Counted from the stretch's first letter, positions 33,900 to 41,341 are shown. The stretch: DNA of 54,446 nt from Paracoccaceae bacterium (GCA_013373445.1 JABXHV010000103.1:1-54446); one strand, 5' to 3'. Translations and numbers: made by a program. Notes: a model not told the origin generated them from the sequence alone.

Positions 33900-35336
33900 C
33901 TAAAGCGGCAAAGTGACAACCGCTTCCAATCCGCCATCCGGATGGTTTTGCAATTGAATCATGCCGCCATGAGCATGGATAATGGAACGGGTGATCGACA
34001 GACCCAGCCCGATGCCGCCGGTTTCCTCGCTGCGCGAGTCCTCCAGCCGCACAAACGGTTCGAAAATGTCTTTCAGCCTGTCTTCCGGCACGCCGGGGCC
34101 TTTGTCGCGAACACGGATCACGATGTCTTGGCTTTCCTTTGCCATGGAGACGGTGACCGCTTCGCCGTAGCGCACGCCATTTTCAATCAGGTTGATCAGC
34201 GCGCGTTTCATCGCCAGTGGTCTGATCGACACCACCTGTTTGGGTATGTCTTCTGCCATGGACACTGGCCGCCCCATATCCGATTGATCATCGACAATGC
34301 TGTGCAACAGGCTCGTCAGATCAGTTTGGACGGTGGGCTCCTTTTGCGCTTCGTCGCGTGCAAAGGCCAATGTGGCTGCCGTCATCTGTGCCATTTCATC
34401 GAGCGTTGCGATGATCTTCTCGCGGTTCTCATCATCGTCGATGAATTCGGCGCGAAGGCGCAAGGACGTGATCGGTGTGCGCAGGTCGTGGCTGATCGCC
34501 GCCAACATCCGCGTCCTGTCAGAGACGAAACGGGTCAAACGAGTCTGCATGTCATTGAAGGCACGCGTCAGGTCCTTGACTTCCCGCGGACCTCTTTCTT
34601 CCAGCGTCTCCAGGTGTTCACCGCGGCCGAGCTTGGCTGCTGCCACCGATAGATCCTTGAGCGGTTTCGATATCCGTCGCACCAGAAACGCGACGATCAG
34701 GATCACCGCAAGCATAGTGACTGCCATCTGGCTCAACAGGGGAATGAGTGTCTTGGTTGGCGGAAGAAACAAGGTGCGCGTGTTGAACCAGCGCCCATCA
34801 TTGAGCTGGATCGAGATCGACAGATCACCTTCGCGGTCAAACCGGCGACGATCGCGCGGACGCTCATCTTCATCGTCGTCTTGTCCCTCTCTGCTTTCGC
34901 GCGGCGGTGGGCGAGGCATGTCGCCGTCCTGACGATCGCCGGTCCGCAAGCGCACGCGAATACTCCGATTGTCCTGGAATTCACTGGCCAACGTATCCTG
35001 CAATCTGCGCGCAATTACGGTTTTGCCGGGCTCGTCGAGCAGAGGCTCCTCGTTGATCCAGATGCGGGCAAGCTGGCTCCGGGACGCGTTCAGGATCCGG
35101 CGGTGATAGACTTCGGGTGTCTCATCAATCAGACGGACCATGGAGACAACTCTGCGCAGGATATTTTCACGCGCCATGTCTCGCAGTGTGATGCGGCGTT
35201 CGTCAAAGAACATCATGAAGCTGACGGCCTGCGCCACGATGATGGCCAACAGCAAGAGCCCCATGAACTGGGTCGCAAGACCCGGCTTGGACAGCCACGA
35301 GAACCTTCTTTTGTCAGCAGATGGGCCCTGGCTCAT
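33900..35336 (-). CDS. Sensor histidine kinase (EnvZ-type, acidic sensor loop)
   Basis: Membrane kinase of 478 residues. A first transmembrane helix lies near 22-44 and a second near 201-220, enclosing a periplasmic domain of about 155 residues. The HAMP linker follows (RRISKPLKDLSVAAAKLGRGEHLETL), then the dimerisation helix with phospho-acceptor His283 in AAISHDLRTPITSLRLR. The ATP domain has N-box NLIENGVRYGEA, G1 VRDKGPGVPEDRL and G2 TGGIGLGLSITRSI. The periplasmic loop contains an extremely charged stretch (147-172, e.g. REGQDDDEDERPRDRRR) that looks like a divalent-cation or polycation sensor. It overlaps the response regulator by four bases. The neighbouring EF-hand protein makes calcium the leading ligand guess. 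Confidence 0.93.
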   Translation of the reverse strand: MSQGPSADKRRFSWLSKPGLATQFMGLLLLAIIVAQAVSFMMFFDERRITLRDMARENILRRVVSMVRLIDETPEVYHRRILNASRSQLARIWINEEPLLDEPGKTVIARRLQDTLASEFQDNRSIRVRLRTGDRQDGDMPRPPPRESREGQDDDEDERPRDRRRFDREGDLSISIQLNDGRWFNTRTLFLPPTKTLIPLLSQMAVTMLAVILIVAFLVRRISKPLKDLSVAAAKLGRGEHLETLEERGPREVKDLTRAFNDMQTRLTRFVSDRTRMLAAISHDLRTPITSLRLRAEFIDDDENREKIIATLDEMAQMTAATLAFARDEAQKEPTVQTDLTSLLHSIVDDQSDMGRPVSMAEDIPKQVVSIRPLAMKRALINLIENGVRYGEAVTVSMAKESQDIVIRVRDKGPGVPEDRLKDIFEPFVRLEDSRSEETGGIGLGLSITRSIIHAHGGMIQLQNHPDGGLEAVVTLPL

Positions 35337-36061
35337 TTGGTGTCGTCCTCAACCTTCGCCGCGAACATGTATCCGCCGCCCCAGACGGTCTTCACAAAAT
35401 CCGGGGTCTTGGGATCTTTTTCGATCTTGCGCCGCAGACGCGAAACCTGGTTGTCAATCGATCGGTCGAACATGTTGGTGGAGCGGCCCGAAGTCAGGTC
35501 TAGAAGCTGATCCCGGTTCAGCACCATGTTGGGACGCTTGAGAAACGCGCAGAGCAGCTGAAACTCACCACTCGACAAATCGACACGAACACCTTCCGGA
35601 TCGAACAGCTCACGTTTGGTGACATCTAGTCGCCAGCCGTCGAAACGGAACTCATCGGTTTCCACCGGGTCTCTGTCTTTGGGTGTTGCATTGGTTCGGC
35701 GCAGCACCGCCTTGATGCGTGCAAGCAGCTCACGTGGATTGAAGGGCTTGGTAACATAATCATCGGCGCCTATTTCCAGGCCGATGACGCGGTCTGTTTC
35801 TTCGGCCATTGCCGTCAAAAGGATCACTGGCGTGCTTCCGGTCTCTACCAGATGGCGACAAAGGGACAGCCCATCTTCACCCGGCATCATGATGTCGAGG
35901 ACAACCAGATCAATCACGGCGGCCTTCATGGCCTTGCGCGCATGGGCCGCGCTTTCGGCCGTCGTGGCCCGCAAGCCATTCTTGACGAGATAGCGCGCCA
36001 GTGTTTCGCGAATGTCCCGATTGTCGTCAACGACAAGAATATGTGGGCTCGGATCTGTCAC
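35333..36061 (-). CDS. OmpR/PhoB-family response regulator
   Basis: Regulator of 242 residues. The receiver domain has the acidic pair in ILVVDDNRD, phospho-acceptor Asp56 in VVLDIMMPGEDG, the threonine in VILLTAMAEE and Lys105-type lysine in DDYVTKPFNPRELL. The C-terminal winged helix ends with NVSRLRRKIEKDPKTPDFVKTVWGGGYMF-like sequence typical of DNA-binding OmpR proteins. Its stop overlaps the kinase start, so the two are one unit. It is divergent from the EF-hand gene; a 14-base inverted repeat in the shared 229-base region is its most likely target. Confidence 0.94.
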   Translation of the reverse strand: MTDPSPHILVVDDNRDIRETLARYLVKNGLRATTAESAAHARKAMKAAVIDLVVLDIMMPGEDGLSLCRHLVETGSTPVILLTAMAEETDRVIGLEIGADDYVTKPFNPRELLARIKAVLRRTNATPKDRDPVETDEFRFDGWRLDVTKRELFDPEGVRVDLSSGEFQLLCAFLKRPNMVLNRDQLLDLTSGRSTNMFDRSIDNQVSRLRRKIEKDPKTPDFVKTVWGGGYMFAAKVEDDTK

Positions 36062-36168
36062 AGTTGTCTCCCGTCAAACACCAGCATTTAGAGAACAATG
36101 TCCTTAGACACTTAATATCCAGTCTAGTCATATTGGAAAAACGTTCTGCAGCACGGATCAAATTGTAT

Positions 36169-36246
36169 CCGTTTGTCGCAAAGCTCCAAGACGACACACA
36201 TGGCGACACTTCAGCGGTTTTCTGCAGATACTTTTGCGACAAACGG
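36169..36246. promoter_or_regulatory. 14-bp inverted repeat in the two-component/EF-hand divergent promoter
   Basis: CCGTTTGTCGCAAA (36169-36182) is the exact reverse complement of TTTGCGACAAACGG (36233-36246). The arms are 50 bases apart, so this is better read as two oppositely oriented protein-binding sites than as one operator. The right arm ends 44 bases before the EF-hand ATG and the left arm lies about 108 bases before the response-regulator ATG, suitable for coordinated control. Confidence 0.7.
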
Positions 36247-36290
36247 TTCCTAGATTGAGGTCATCGGAATGACCAAGAGGAGTTGTTGAA

Positions 36291-37289
36291 ATGTCCATGA
36301 CCAAGAAAATTGTAGCTGCAGTCCTGACTGCCAGTGTTTCCGTCGGTGCCTTGAGCGCTGCATATGCCCAGACCGCAACAGGTGGTCAGCAGTTCAAGAT
36401 GGCGCGTGCAGAAGGCGGCCAGATGCGCGGTTCAGAAGAGCGCGGTGCGATGTTCTTTGCACGCTTCGACGCAGATGGCGATGGCGTCATCAACAAGACC
36501 GAGTTGAGCGAAGCGACAGCCGAGAATTTCGCCAGCACGGATACGGATGGCGACGGCAATGTCTCCCTGGCCGAGTTCAAGGTCAGCTATATGGAAAACA
36601 CCATGCCGAAGCAGGTACGGACCTTCCAGCGCATGGATCTTGATGGCGATGGGACCGTTACAAAGGCCGAGTATGAAGACGTCGCGGGGCGCATGTTTGC
36701 CCGTCTGGATCGTATGGGCGGCAGAGGCGGCCAAGGTGAGCAGGCCGGCAAATGGGGTCGCAGTGATGATCGCAGCGAGGGCTACGGACGTGGCGGCTAC
36801 AATGACGACGACGACAATGATCGTCGCGGCAAATGGGGCAAAGGCGAAGGAAAGCATGTCCGCGACGGCGAGCGGGGCGGGCGTGACGGCGGTCGACGCT
36901 TCGGTCGCGGTGGCAGGGGCGGGCCGCTTGGAGCTCTGATTGCCCAGTTTGATGTCGATAACAACGGCAAGGTGTCCAGGGAAGAATTTGATACCAAGAG
37001 CGCCGAACTCTTTGCTTCGGCCGACACAAATGGTTCCGGTGGCTTTGAACTGGACGACTTTGCCAACATCTGGGCGACACTCAATGACCGCGATGCGGTG
37101 CGCAAGTTCCAGGCGCTGGATACCAATGGTGACCTCTCCGTGACCCAACAGGAGCAGTCCAAGCAGGCCGAGATGATGCTGGACCGTATGGACCGCAATG
37201 ACGACGGCGTGATCTCCAAGGCTGACTTTGGTCCCGGTATGCGGGGTCATGGGAAACGCGGACACGGCGGCGAACACAAACGCGGCTGA
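36291..37289 (+). CDS. Secreted protein with seven EF-hand calcium-binding loops
   Basis: Precursor of 332 residues with a signal peptide ending near AYA-QT (residue 26). Seven 12-residue EF-hand loops are visible: starting at Asp60 (DADGDGVINKTE), Asp84 (DTDGDGNVSLAE), Asp116 (DLDGDGTVTKAE), Asp221 (DVDNNGKVSREE), Asp245 (DTNGSGGFELDD), Asp277 (DTNGDLSVTQQE) and Asp301 (DRNDDGVISKAD). The first three are canonical, and loops 5 and 7 end in Asp rather than Glu. Between loops 3 and 4 lies a Gly/Arg/Asp-rich linker (about 142-214). It would be periplasmic or extracellular and bind several Ca2+ ions. Divergent from a two-component system whose sensor loop is acidic. GAGGAG lies eight bases before the ATG. 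No enzymatic domain is seen. Confidence 0.9.
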   Translation: MSMTKKIVAAVLTASVSVGALSAAYAQTATGGQQFKMARAEGGQMRGSEERGAMFFARFDADGDGVINKTELSEATAENFASTDTDGDGNVSLAEFKVSYMENTMPKQVRTFQRMDLDGDGTVTKAEYEDVAGRMFARLDRMGGRGGQGEQAGKWGRSDDRSEGYGRGGYNDDDDNDRRGKWGKGEGKHVRDGERGGRDGGRRFGRGGRGGPLGALIAQFDVDNNGKVSREEFDTKSAELFASADTNGSGGFELDDFANIWATLNDRDAVRKFQALDTNGDLSVTQQEQSKQAEMMLDRMDRNDDGVISKADFGPGMRGHGKRGHGGEHKRG

Positions 37290-37322
37290 CCCTGTAGAGC
37301 GGACCGACAGTACCTGCAAACC

Positions 37323-37358
37323 AAAGCCGCCGGATGGACATTCATCCGGCGGCTTTGC
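37323..37358 (+). terminator. Terminator after the EF-hand gene
   Basis: AAAGCCGCCGGATG (37323-37336) pairs exactly with CATCCGGCGGCTTT (37343-37356), a 14-base stem with a six-base loop. The T-run is short, but the stem is very strong and lies 33 bases after the stop. Confidence 0.85.
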
Positions 37359-37439
37359 TGTATGAAACGGGCGCACGGATTTTTTTCAACAGAGCCAAAA
37401 AAAATCTTGAATTCGCAAACGAATTGTTGCATCTAGCTT

Positions 37440-37853
37440 TTGCCCAACTTCGCACGTGCCCGTGGTCGTTCATGGGATGCCTAACTCAGACATCTCTTAA
37501 GGGGCCTCTGCCAATAAACACCGCCAAGGGGCGGGGCAGTAGGATCCGGACGGCTTAAAGCAACGACGTAAGACGGTTTTTTCAGTCTTATCTGAGGTTC
37601 CAATCTCAGAGATGGCTGGAAGAGCAGATGTTACATCATTGCCCGACGTGCGGTTCGGTTTTTCCGATTCCAATCTAAGGCATCACACGCGGGAAAGCGT
37701 CGTCAAAGCTCGTTTTGAGTTTCGCCGCCCTACCGTTGCCACATAACTCGTTGGTTTCCGCCTCCATCCCGGAAAAACCCCTTCGTGCATGTGGCTCCCT
37801 GCGACGTGACTGGCTGCAATGACAGCCACCTAAAATTGGACGGGAGCAACCCG
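37440..37853 (+). ncRNA. Candidate structured leader of ornithine decarboxylase (speF-leader-like)
   Basis: The 564 bases before the decarboxylase hold no supported gene. Several local hairpins are visible: TAAGAC/GTCTTA, CTGAG/CTCAG (37592-37607), GATG/CATC and TGGCTG/CAGCCA. TTCCAATCT occurs twice, at 37598 and 37668. A conserved 'speF leader' RNA upstream of ornithine decarboxylase genes is established in Alphaproteobacteria (Rfam family speF), and the context fits. Close to the start codon two mutually exclusive pairings are possible: GTGGCT (37791-37796) with AGCCAC (37824-37829), or TGGCTG (37811-37816) with CAGCCA (37823-37828), the latter freeing GCTCCC (37794-37799) to pair with the ribosome site GGGAGC (37842-37847). 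Assignment to the Rfam family is inferred, not matched. Confidence 0.5.
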
Positions 37854-38984
37854 ATGAGTGAACGTATCCGTGAATTCCTGCGCAGCCGCGAAAGCGATGG
37901 TCCATGCGTAGTTGTCGACACTGAAATTGTCCGTGAAAACTACCTGGCATTTGCCCGGTCTTTGCCGGACACATCCGTTTATTATGCGGTCAAGGCCAAC
38001 CCTGCTCCTGAAATCCTTTCGCTTTTGGAAGCTCTCGGTTCTTCTTTCGATTGTGCCTCTGTCGGTGAGATCGAAATGGTTCTGGCGACCGGCGCAGACG
38101 CATCCCGTATTTCTTATGGCAACACCATCAAGAAGGAACGCGATGTTGCGCGTGCCTATGAGTATGGCGTTCGTCTCTTTGCTGTCGACTGCAACGAAGA
38201 AGTCGACAAGATTGCACGCGTGGCGCCTGGCTCGCGCGTCTTCTGCCGCGTCCTTTGCGACGGTGCCGGTGCTGAATGGCCGCTGTCCCGCAAGTTCGGT
38301 TGTGATCCGGTTATGGCTGCCGATGTTCTGGAGCATGCGCATCGCCTCGGCCTCGTTGCTTACGGTGTGTCCTTCCACGTCGGGTCACAGCAGGCAAACC
38401 TGGGCGCCTGGGACTTCGCGCTTGAAATGGCTTCCGGCGTTTTCCACGAAATGCAGACCCGTGGAATCGAGTTGAAGATGGTCAACATGGGCGGCGGTTT
38501 TCCAACTCGCTATCTGAAAGATGTACCTGGCGTGCCAAGCTACGGCGAAGCAATCTTCGACGCGTTGAAAAAGCACTTCGGCAACCGCCTTCCATCGACA
38601 ATCATCGAACCAGGTCGCGGCATGGTCGGCAACGCCGGCATCATCGAAACCGAAGTCGTGCTGATTTCCAAGAAGTCTGCGTCCGACGACGTGCGCTGGG
38701 TGTATCTCGACATCGGCAAGTTCCATGGCCTTGCAGAAACAATGGATGAGGCCATTCGCTATCCGATCCGCACTGAGCGTGATGGCGATCAGACCACACC
38801 TTGTGTCCTGGCTGGTCCGACCTGTGACAGCGTGGACGTCATGTACGAAAAGACGCCTTACGAGCTACCTGTCAGCCTGTCGATTGGGGACAAGATCCTG
38901 ATTGAAGCTTGTGGTGCCTACACCACAACCTATTCCACAGTGGGCTTCAACGGTTTCGCACCGCTCGCCTCATACGTCATCTAA
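37854..38984 (+). CDS. Ornithine/lysine decarboxylase (fold type III, alanine-racemase-like)
   Basis: PLP enzyme of 376 residues of the eukaryotic-type ODC family, common in Alphaproteobacteria, that forms putrescine (and often cadaverine) in the cytoplasm. The PLP lysine is Lys47 in VYYAVKANPAPEI. FDCASVGEIEMVLATG, the glycine-rich phosphate loop MGGGFPTRY and EPGRGMVGNAG follow, and the catalytic cysteine and aspartate of the other subunit lie in LAGPTCDSVDVMYEK. The C-terminal ACGAYTTTYSTVGFNGF block is standard. GGGAG eight bases before ATG 37854 sets the start. A long structured leader precedes it, and a GNAT acetyltransferase gene starts 11 bases after the stop, so polyamine level control is probable. 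The gene name varies (odc, speC2 or ldc), so none is given. Confidence 0.95.
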   Translation: MSERIREFLRSRESDGPCVVVDTEIVRENYLAFARSLPDTSVYYAVKANPAPEILSLLEALGSSFDCASVGEIEMVLATGADASRISYGNTIKKERDVARAYEYGVRLFAVDCNEEVDKIARVAPGSRVFCRVLCDGAGAEWPLSRKFGCDPVMAADVLEHAHRLGLVAYGVSFHVGSQQANLGAWDFALEMASGVFHEMQTRGIELKMVNMGGGFPTRYLKDVPGVPSYGEAIFDALKKHFGNRLPSTIIEPGRGMVGNAGIIETEVVLISKKSASDDVRWVYLDIGKFHGLAETMDEAIRYPIRTERDGDQTTPCVLAGPTCDSVDVMYEKTPYELPVSLSIGDKILIEACGAYTTTYSTVGFNGFAPLASYVI

Positions 38985-38995
38985 AGACGCGCGTT

Positions 38996-39547
38996 ATGAT
39001 CCATATCCTTGAAGAGGCGCCGAACCACATCGGCGCCCGCGAGGCCTTGCTCGATCAGAGTTTCGGTCTCGACCGGCATCTCAAGACCAGTGAACGGCTG
39101 CGTGAAGGTCGTTTGCCTGCCTTTGCCTATTCGGCCCTGGACGATGATGAGCGTCTTGTTGGCACAGTGCGCCTGTGGTCGATCGCCGATGAGGCTGGTT
39201 CACCAAGCTTGATGCTGGGACCGATTGCCGTCGAAAAAGGTCTTCAAGGCCAGCGTATCGGTGATCGCCTGATGCGCCACGCCTTGCACCAGGTGGCGCA
39301 TGCGGGCAATGGCTCCATCGTGTTGGTGGGCGACTATGCCTATTACGCACGCTTCGGTTTTGCACAAGGCCTTCTGGATCAGGCAACGTTGCCTGGCCCG
39401 CTCGAACGCGACAGATTTCTCGGGATCGAATTCGTGCCCGGTCATCTGGCAGCACTCAAGGGCTGCCTGAATGGGACCGGTGCTATCGACCCGGCCGCAA
39501 TTCAGCATGTCGATCCGGAATTCATGCAGGTGTTCAAAACGGTTTGA
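38996..39547 (+). CDS. GNAT-family N-acetyltransferase
   Basis: Protein of 183 residues with the GNAT core: ALDDDERLVGTVRLW, LMLGPIAVEKGLQGQRIGDRLMRHALHQV, in which Q-G-Q-R-I-G binds the CoA pyrophosphate, and VLVGDYAYYARFGFA, the YYxRFGF C-terminal motif of the YhbS-type group. It is almost contiguous with the decarboxylase, so acetylation of a polyamine or related amine is possible but unproven. The ATG at 38996 has only a weak ribosome site, suggesting reinitiation after the decarboxylase. Longer in-frame starts lie inside that gene and are unlikely. Confidence 0.87.
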   Translation: MIHILEEAPNHIGAREALLDQSFGLDRHLKTSERLREGRLPAFAYSALDDDERLVGTVRLWSIADEAGSPSLMLGPIAVEKGLQGQRIGDRLMRHALHQVAHAGNGSIVLVGDYAYYARFGFAQGLLDQATLPGPLERDRFLGIEFVPGHLAALKGCLNGTGAIDPAAIQHVDPEFMQVFKTV

Positions 39548-39559
39548 AAGGAAAGCGTC

Positions 39560-39796
39560 ATGACCTATGGACGTAAGACAACCGCCAGATCCAAAGCGCC
39601 GTGGTCGCCAACGACCGCCTTGTCGAAACCAGCTGGTGCATCCAGTGGCTCGCAGGCAAAACAGGCAAAGTCGGTGCGTGTTTTAAAAGACCCGCTGCCG
39701 GGACGCCTGTTTCGTCCTGATGCTGCAAAGCCGCGCACTGTGGCCTCGGACAAGCCTGCAAGCGTGACGCCTTTCCCAAAGCTGGGCAAGAAATAG
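39560..39796 (+). CDS. Small basic hypothetical protein
   Basis: Predicted protein of 78 residues, rich in Lys, Arg, Ala, Ser and Pro (MTYGRKTTARSKAPWSP..., ending FPKLGKK), with no membrane span or known motif, probably disordered. GAAAGGAAAG precedes the ATG by about six bases and the gene follows the GNAT gene after 12 bases, so it is likely the third gene of the decarboxylase operon. A perfect terminator follows 38 bases after the stop. I do not recognise a family. A nucleic-acid-binding or ribosome-associated role would fit the composition but is speculation. Confidence 0.6.
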   Translation: MTYGRKTTARSKAPWSPTTALSKPAGASSGSQAKQAKSVRVLKDPLPGRLFRPDAAKPRTVASDKPASVTPFPKLGKK

Positions 39797-39833
39797 ACGC
39801 AGCGTCTTCAGCGCAAAAGCAGAAGTTAAAACG

Positions 39834-39866
39834 AAAGCCCCGACAATCACTTGTCGGGGCTTTCTT
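39834..39866. terminator. Bidirectional terminator
   Basis: AAAGCCCCGACAA (39834-39846) pairs with TTGTCGGGGCTTT (39851-39863), loop TCAC, with A and T flanks. It ends the decarboxylase operon and the convergent VOC gene. Confidence 0.93.
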
Positions 39867-39878
39867 ATGATTTGGGTT

Positions 39879-40430
39879 TCATCGACTTTCTTTGCCGGGC
39901 AGCGTCCGCCAAAAGTTCTTCTCCGCGTCCGCTCCGAGCTCCGGATGCTCTTGAATTCCAGCTTTCAGCGCCCGTTTCCATGCCAGGTAGTCCTTGATTG
40001 AGGGGAGCCTTGGGATATGCGCCAGCTCCCAATGCAGACCATTGATGGGATCGTCGAAGAAGACTGCATAGTAGCCCGGTGCATAGACAGGATAGGCAGA
40101 CGGCTTGTCTGAAACCGGTATTCCGTTGGCGACCAGAAAGTCTTCGTAGAACCGGTCGACCTCTTTCCTGCTCTTTGCCCACAAGGCGATGTGATGAACG
40201 CCGACAGGCCGGGCATCGTGGTCGAGCTTGGGGCCGGTCTTCGCTGGCTGTATGCCGATGTAGCTGTGCGGGAAGGGAAAGCGCGCCATGTAGTATGTGG
40301 ACCGGTAACCCAGATCGAGCGTCCAGAAACTCTTGTAGCCAAGCCAGCCAAACATCCGGTCGTAGAATGCGATGGATGTGTCGTAGTCGAGCACTGAAAA
40401 TTCAACGTGATTGATACCGCGCCACCGCAT
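39879..40430 (-). CDS. VOC-superfamily (glyoxalase/dioxygenase-fold) protein
   Basis: Protein of 183 residues with two beta-alpha-beta-beta-beta modules: INHVEFSVLDYDTSIAFYDRMFGWLGYK (6-33) and GVHHIALWAKSRKEVDRFYEDFLVANG (about 77-103), then YAVFFDDPINGLHWELAHIPRLPS, whose His and Glu fit the metal site. It may be a lactoylglutathione-lyase-like detoxification enzyme; the specific substrate is unknown. AAAGGA precedes the ATG. It is divergent from a TetR regulator, and two palindromic operators fill the shared region, so it is the probable target. The C-terminal tail after about 150 is unusual for simple glyoxalases. Confidence 0.88.
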   Translation of the reverse strand: MRWRGINHVEFSVLDYDTSIAFYDRMFGWLGYKSFWTLDLGYRSTYYMARFPFPHSYIGIQPAKTGPKLDHDARPVGVHHIALWAKSRKEVDRFYEDFLVANGIPVSDKPSAYPVYAPGYYAVFFDDPINGLHWELAHIPRLPSIKDYLAWKRALKAGIQEHPELGADAEKNFWRTLPGKESR

Positions 40431-40473
40431 GGGGCTATCCTTTCAAGGGCTGGTGATGAGCAAACAGATCGGG

Positions 40474-40490
40474 TTAGACCAGTGGTCTAA
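40474..40490. promoter_or_regulatory. TetR operator 1
   Basis: TTAGACCA (40474-40481), one base, TGGTCTAA (40483-40490): a perfect palindrome with eight-base arms in the VOC/TetR divergent promoter. The TAGACC...GGTCTA half-sites resemble those described for E. coli NemR, a TetR protein that controls a reductase and glyoxalase I. Confidence 0.85.
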
Positions 40491-40497
40491 CTTGTTT

Positions 40498-40514
40498 TTA
40501 GACCACTGGTCTGA
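40498..40514. promoter_or_regulatory. TetR operator 2
   Basis: TTAGACCA (40498-40505), one base, TGGTCTGA (40507-40514): the same palindrome with one mismatch in the outer right arm. Its centre is 24 bases from that of operator 1. It ends 49 bases before the TetR ATG. Confidence 0.83.
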
Positions 40515-40563
40515 TAGATGCAAGTGCAGCTCATTCACGAGCGTTCAAGGCAGGGGTGCGATC

Positions 40564-41220
40564 ATGGGGGAAGGTTCGAAGGTGTCGCCGCGCGACAGAT
40601 TGCGAGCGCTATCCACCGAGCAGCAGTCTCAACTGCTGGACCCTGCGGAGCTGGAGTTTTCTAGGCACGGCTATTCGAAAGCTTCGCTAAACCGCATTTT
40701 AGCATCTGCCGGCATGAGCAAGGGGCAGGCCTACTACTACATTTCGGACAAGGCAGATCTTTATGGTGCCGTCATTGAGCGCGCGCTTGCGCGGCTAGTG
40801 GAGCGGATCGGACTGGCCTGGCAAACCCCTTTGGCAGCAGAGGACTTCTGGCGCCAGGTGGGGGTATTCTTTGACCGTCTTGCCGCGGTCTTCAAGGAAG
40901 ATGAAACATTGGCAGCGCTTGCCCGCGGTCTCTATGAAGGGCCAACCTCGCAAGGGGCATCGAGCGGTCTGATGCGCATGATACGGCAAAAGCTCGAGGA
41001 GCTGCTGTGCGAGGGGCAGAACGCCGGCGCAATCCGCAAGGACATGCCCCGTTCCCTGATCGCCGCCGCGCTCTTTGGAGCCGCACGTGAAATCGACTTC
41101 TGGTTTGCGACCCACTGGGATGAGTTGAGTCTGAGCGAGGCGTTGGAGCTCAACAGCAAGACGATCGGAATGATCCGCGCGATGGCTGCAGAACCAGAGT
41201 TGCCGGTCTTGCAGTCATAG
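40564..41220 (+). CDS. TetR/AcrR-family transcriptional repressor
   Basis: Regulator of 218 residues. The helix-turn-helix reads AELEFSRHGYSKASLNRILASAGMSKGQAYYYISDKADLYGAVIERALARL (about 25-75), a classic TetR N terminus; the rest is a helical ligand-binding domain with the Trp-rich segment ARGLYEGPTSQGASSGLMRMIRQKLEELL. ATG 40564, about six bases after GGCAGGGG, gives a normal N-terminal arm; earlier frames run through the operators. Two near-identical palindromes upstream show autoregulation and control of the divergent VOC gene. The inducer is probably a reactive electrophile or aldehyde, by analogy with NemR; this is inference. Confidence 0.93.
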   Translation: MGEGSKVSPRDRLRALSTEQQSQLLDPAELEFSRHGYSKASLNRILASAGMSKGQAYYYISDKADLYGAVIERALARLVERIGLAWQTPLAAEDFWRQVGVFFDRLAAVFKEDETLAALARGLYEGPTSQGASSGLMRMIRQKLEELLCEGQNAGAIRKDMPRSLIAAALFGAAREIDFWFATHWDELSLSEALELNSKTIGMIRAMAAEPELPVLQS

Positions 41221-41307
41221 CGCCGTCACCTCGCGCGCTTTTGAAGTGCGGTGCTTTTCCCAAGGCAGGTCAGCAAACAGAAGCTTGGAAACAACAGCGG
41301 CTAAAAT

Positions 41308-41341
41308 AAAAGCCCCGGCAATTCCTTGCCGAGGCTTTTTT
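41308..41341. terminator. Bidirectional terminator
   Basis: AAAAGCCCCGGCAA (41308-41321) pairs with TTGCCGAGGCTTTT (41326-41339) with one mismatch and loop TTCC, between the convergent TetR and SulP genes. Confidence 0.85.

Noticed and set aside
34297-34932. Long plus-strand frame opposite the histidine kinase
   Set aside because: The encoded sequence is Arg/Ser-rich and mirrors the kinase codons; kinase motifs on the other strand are intact.
36432-37376. Long minus-strand frame opposite the EF-hand gene
   Set aside because: The opposite strand has a signal peptide, seven EF-hands and a ribosome site; the reverse frame is a by-product of repetitive GAC/GGC codons.
37472-37558. Possible 28-codon leader peptide in the decarboxylase leader
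   Set aside because: No ribosome site precedes its ATG and no clear run of regulatory codons is present; the RNA pairings explain the region better.
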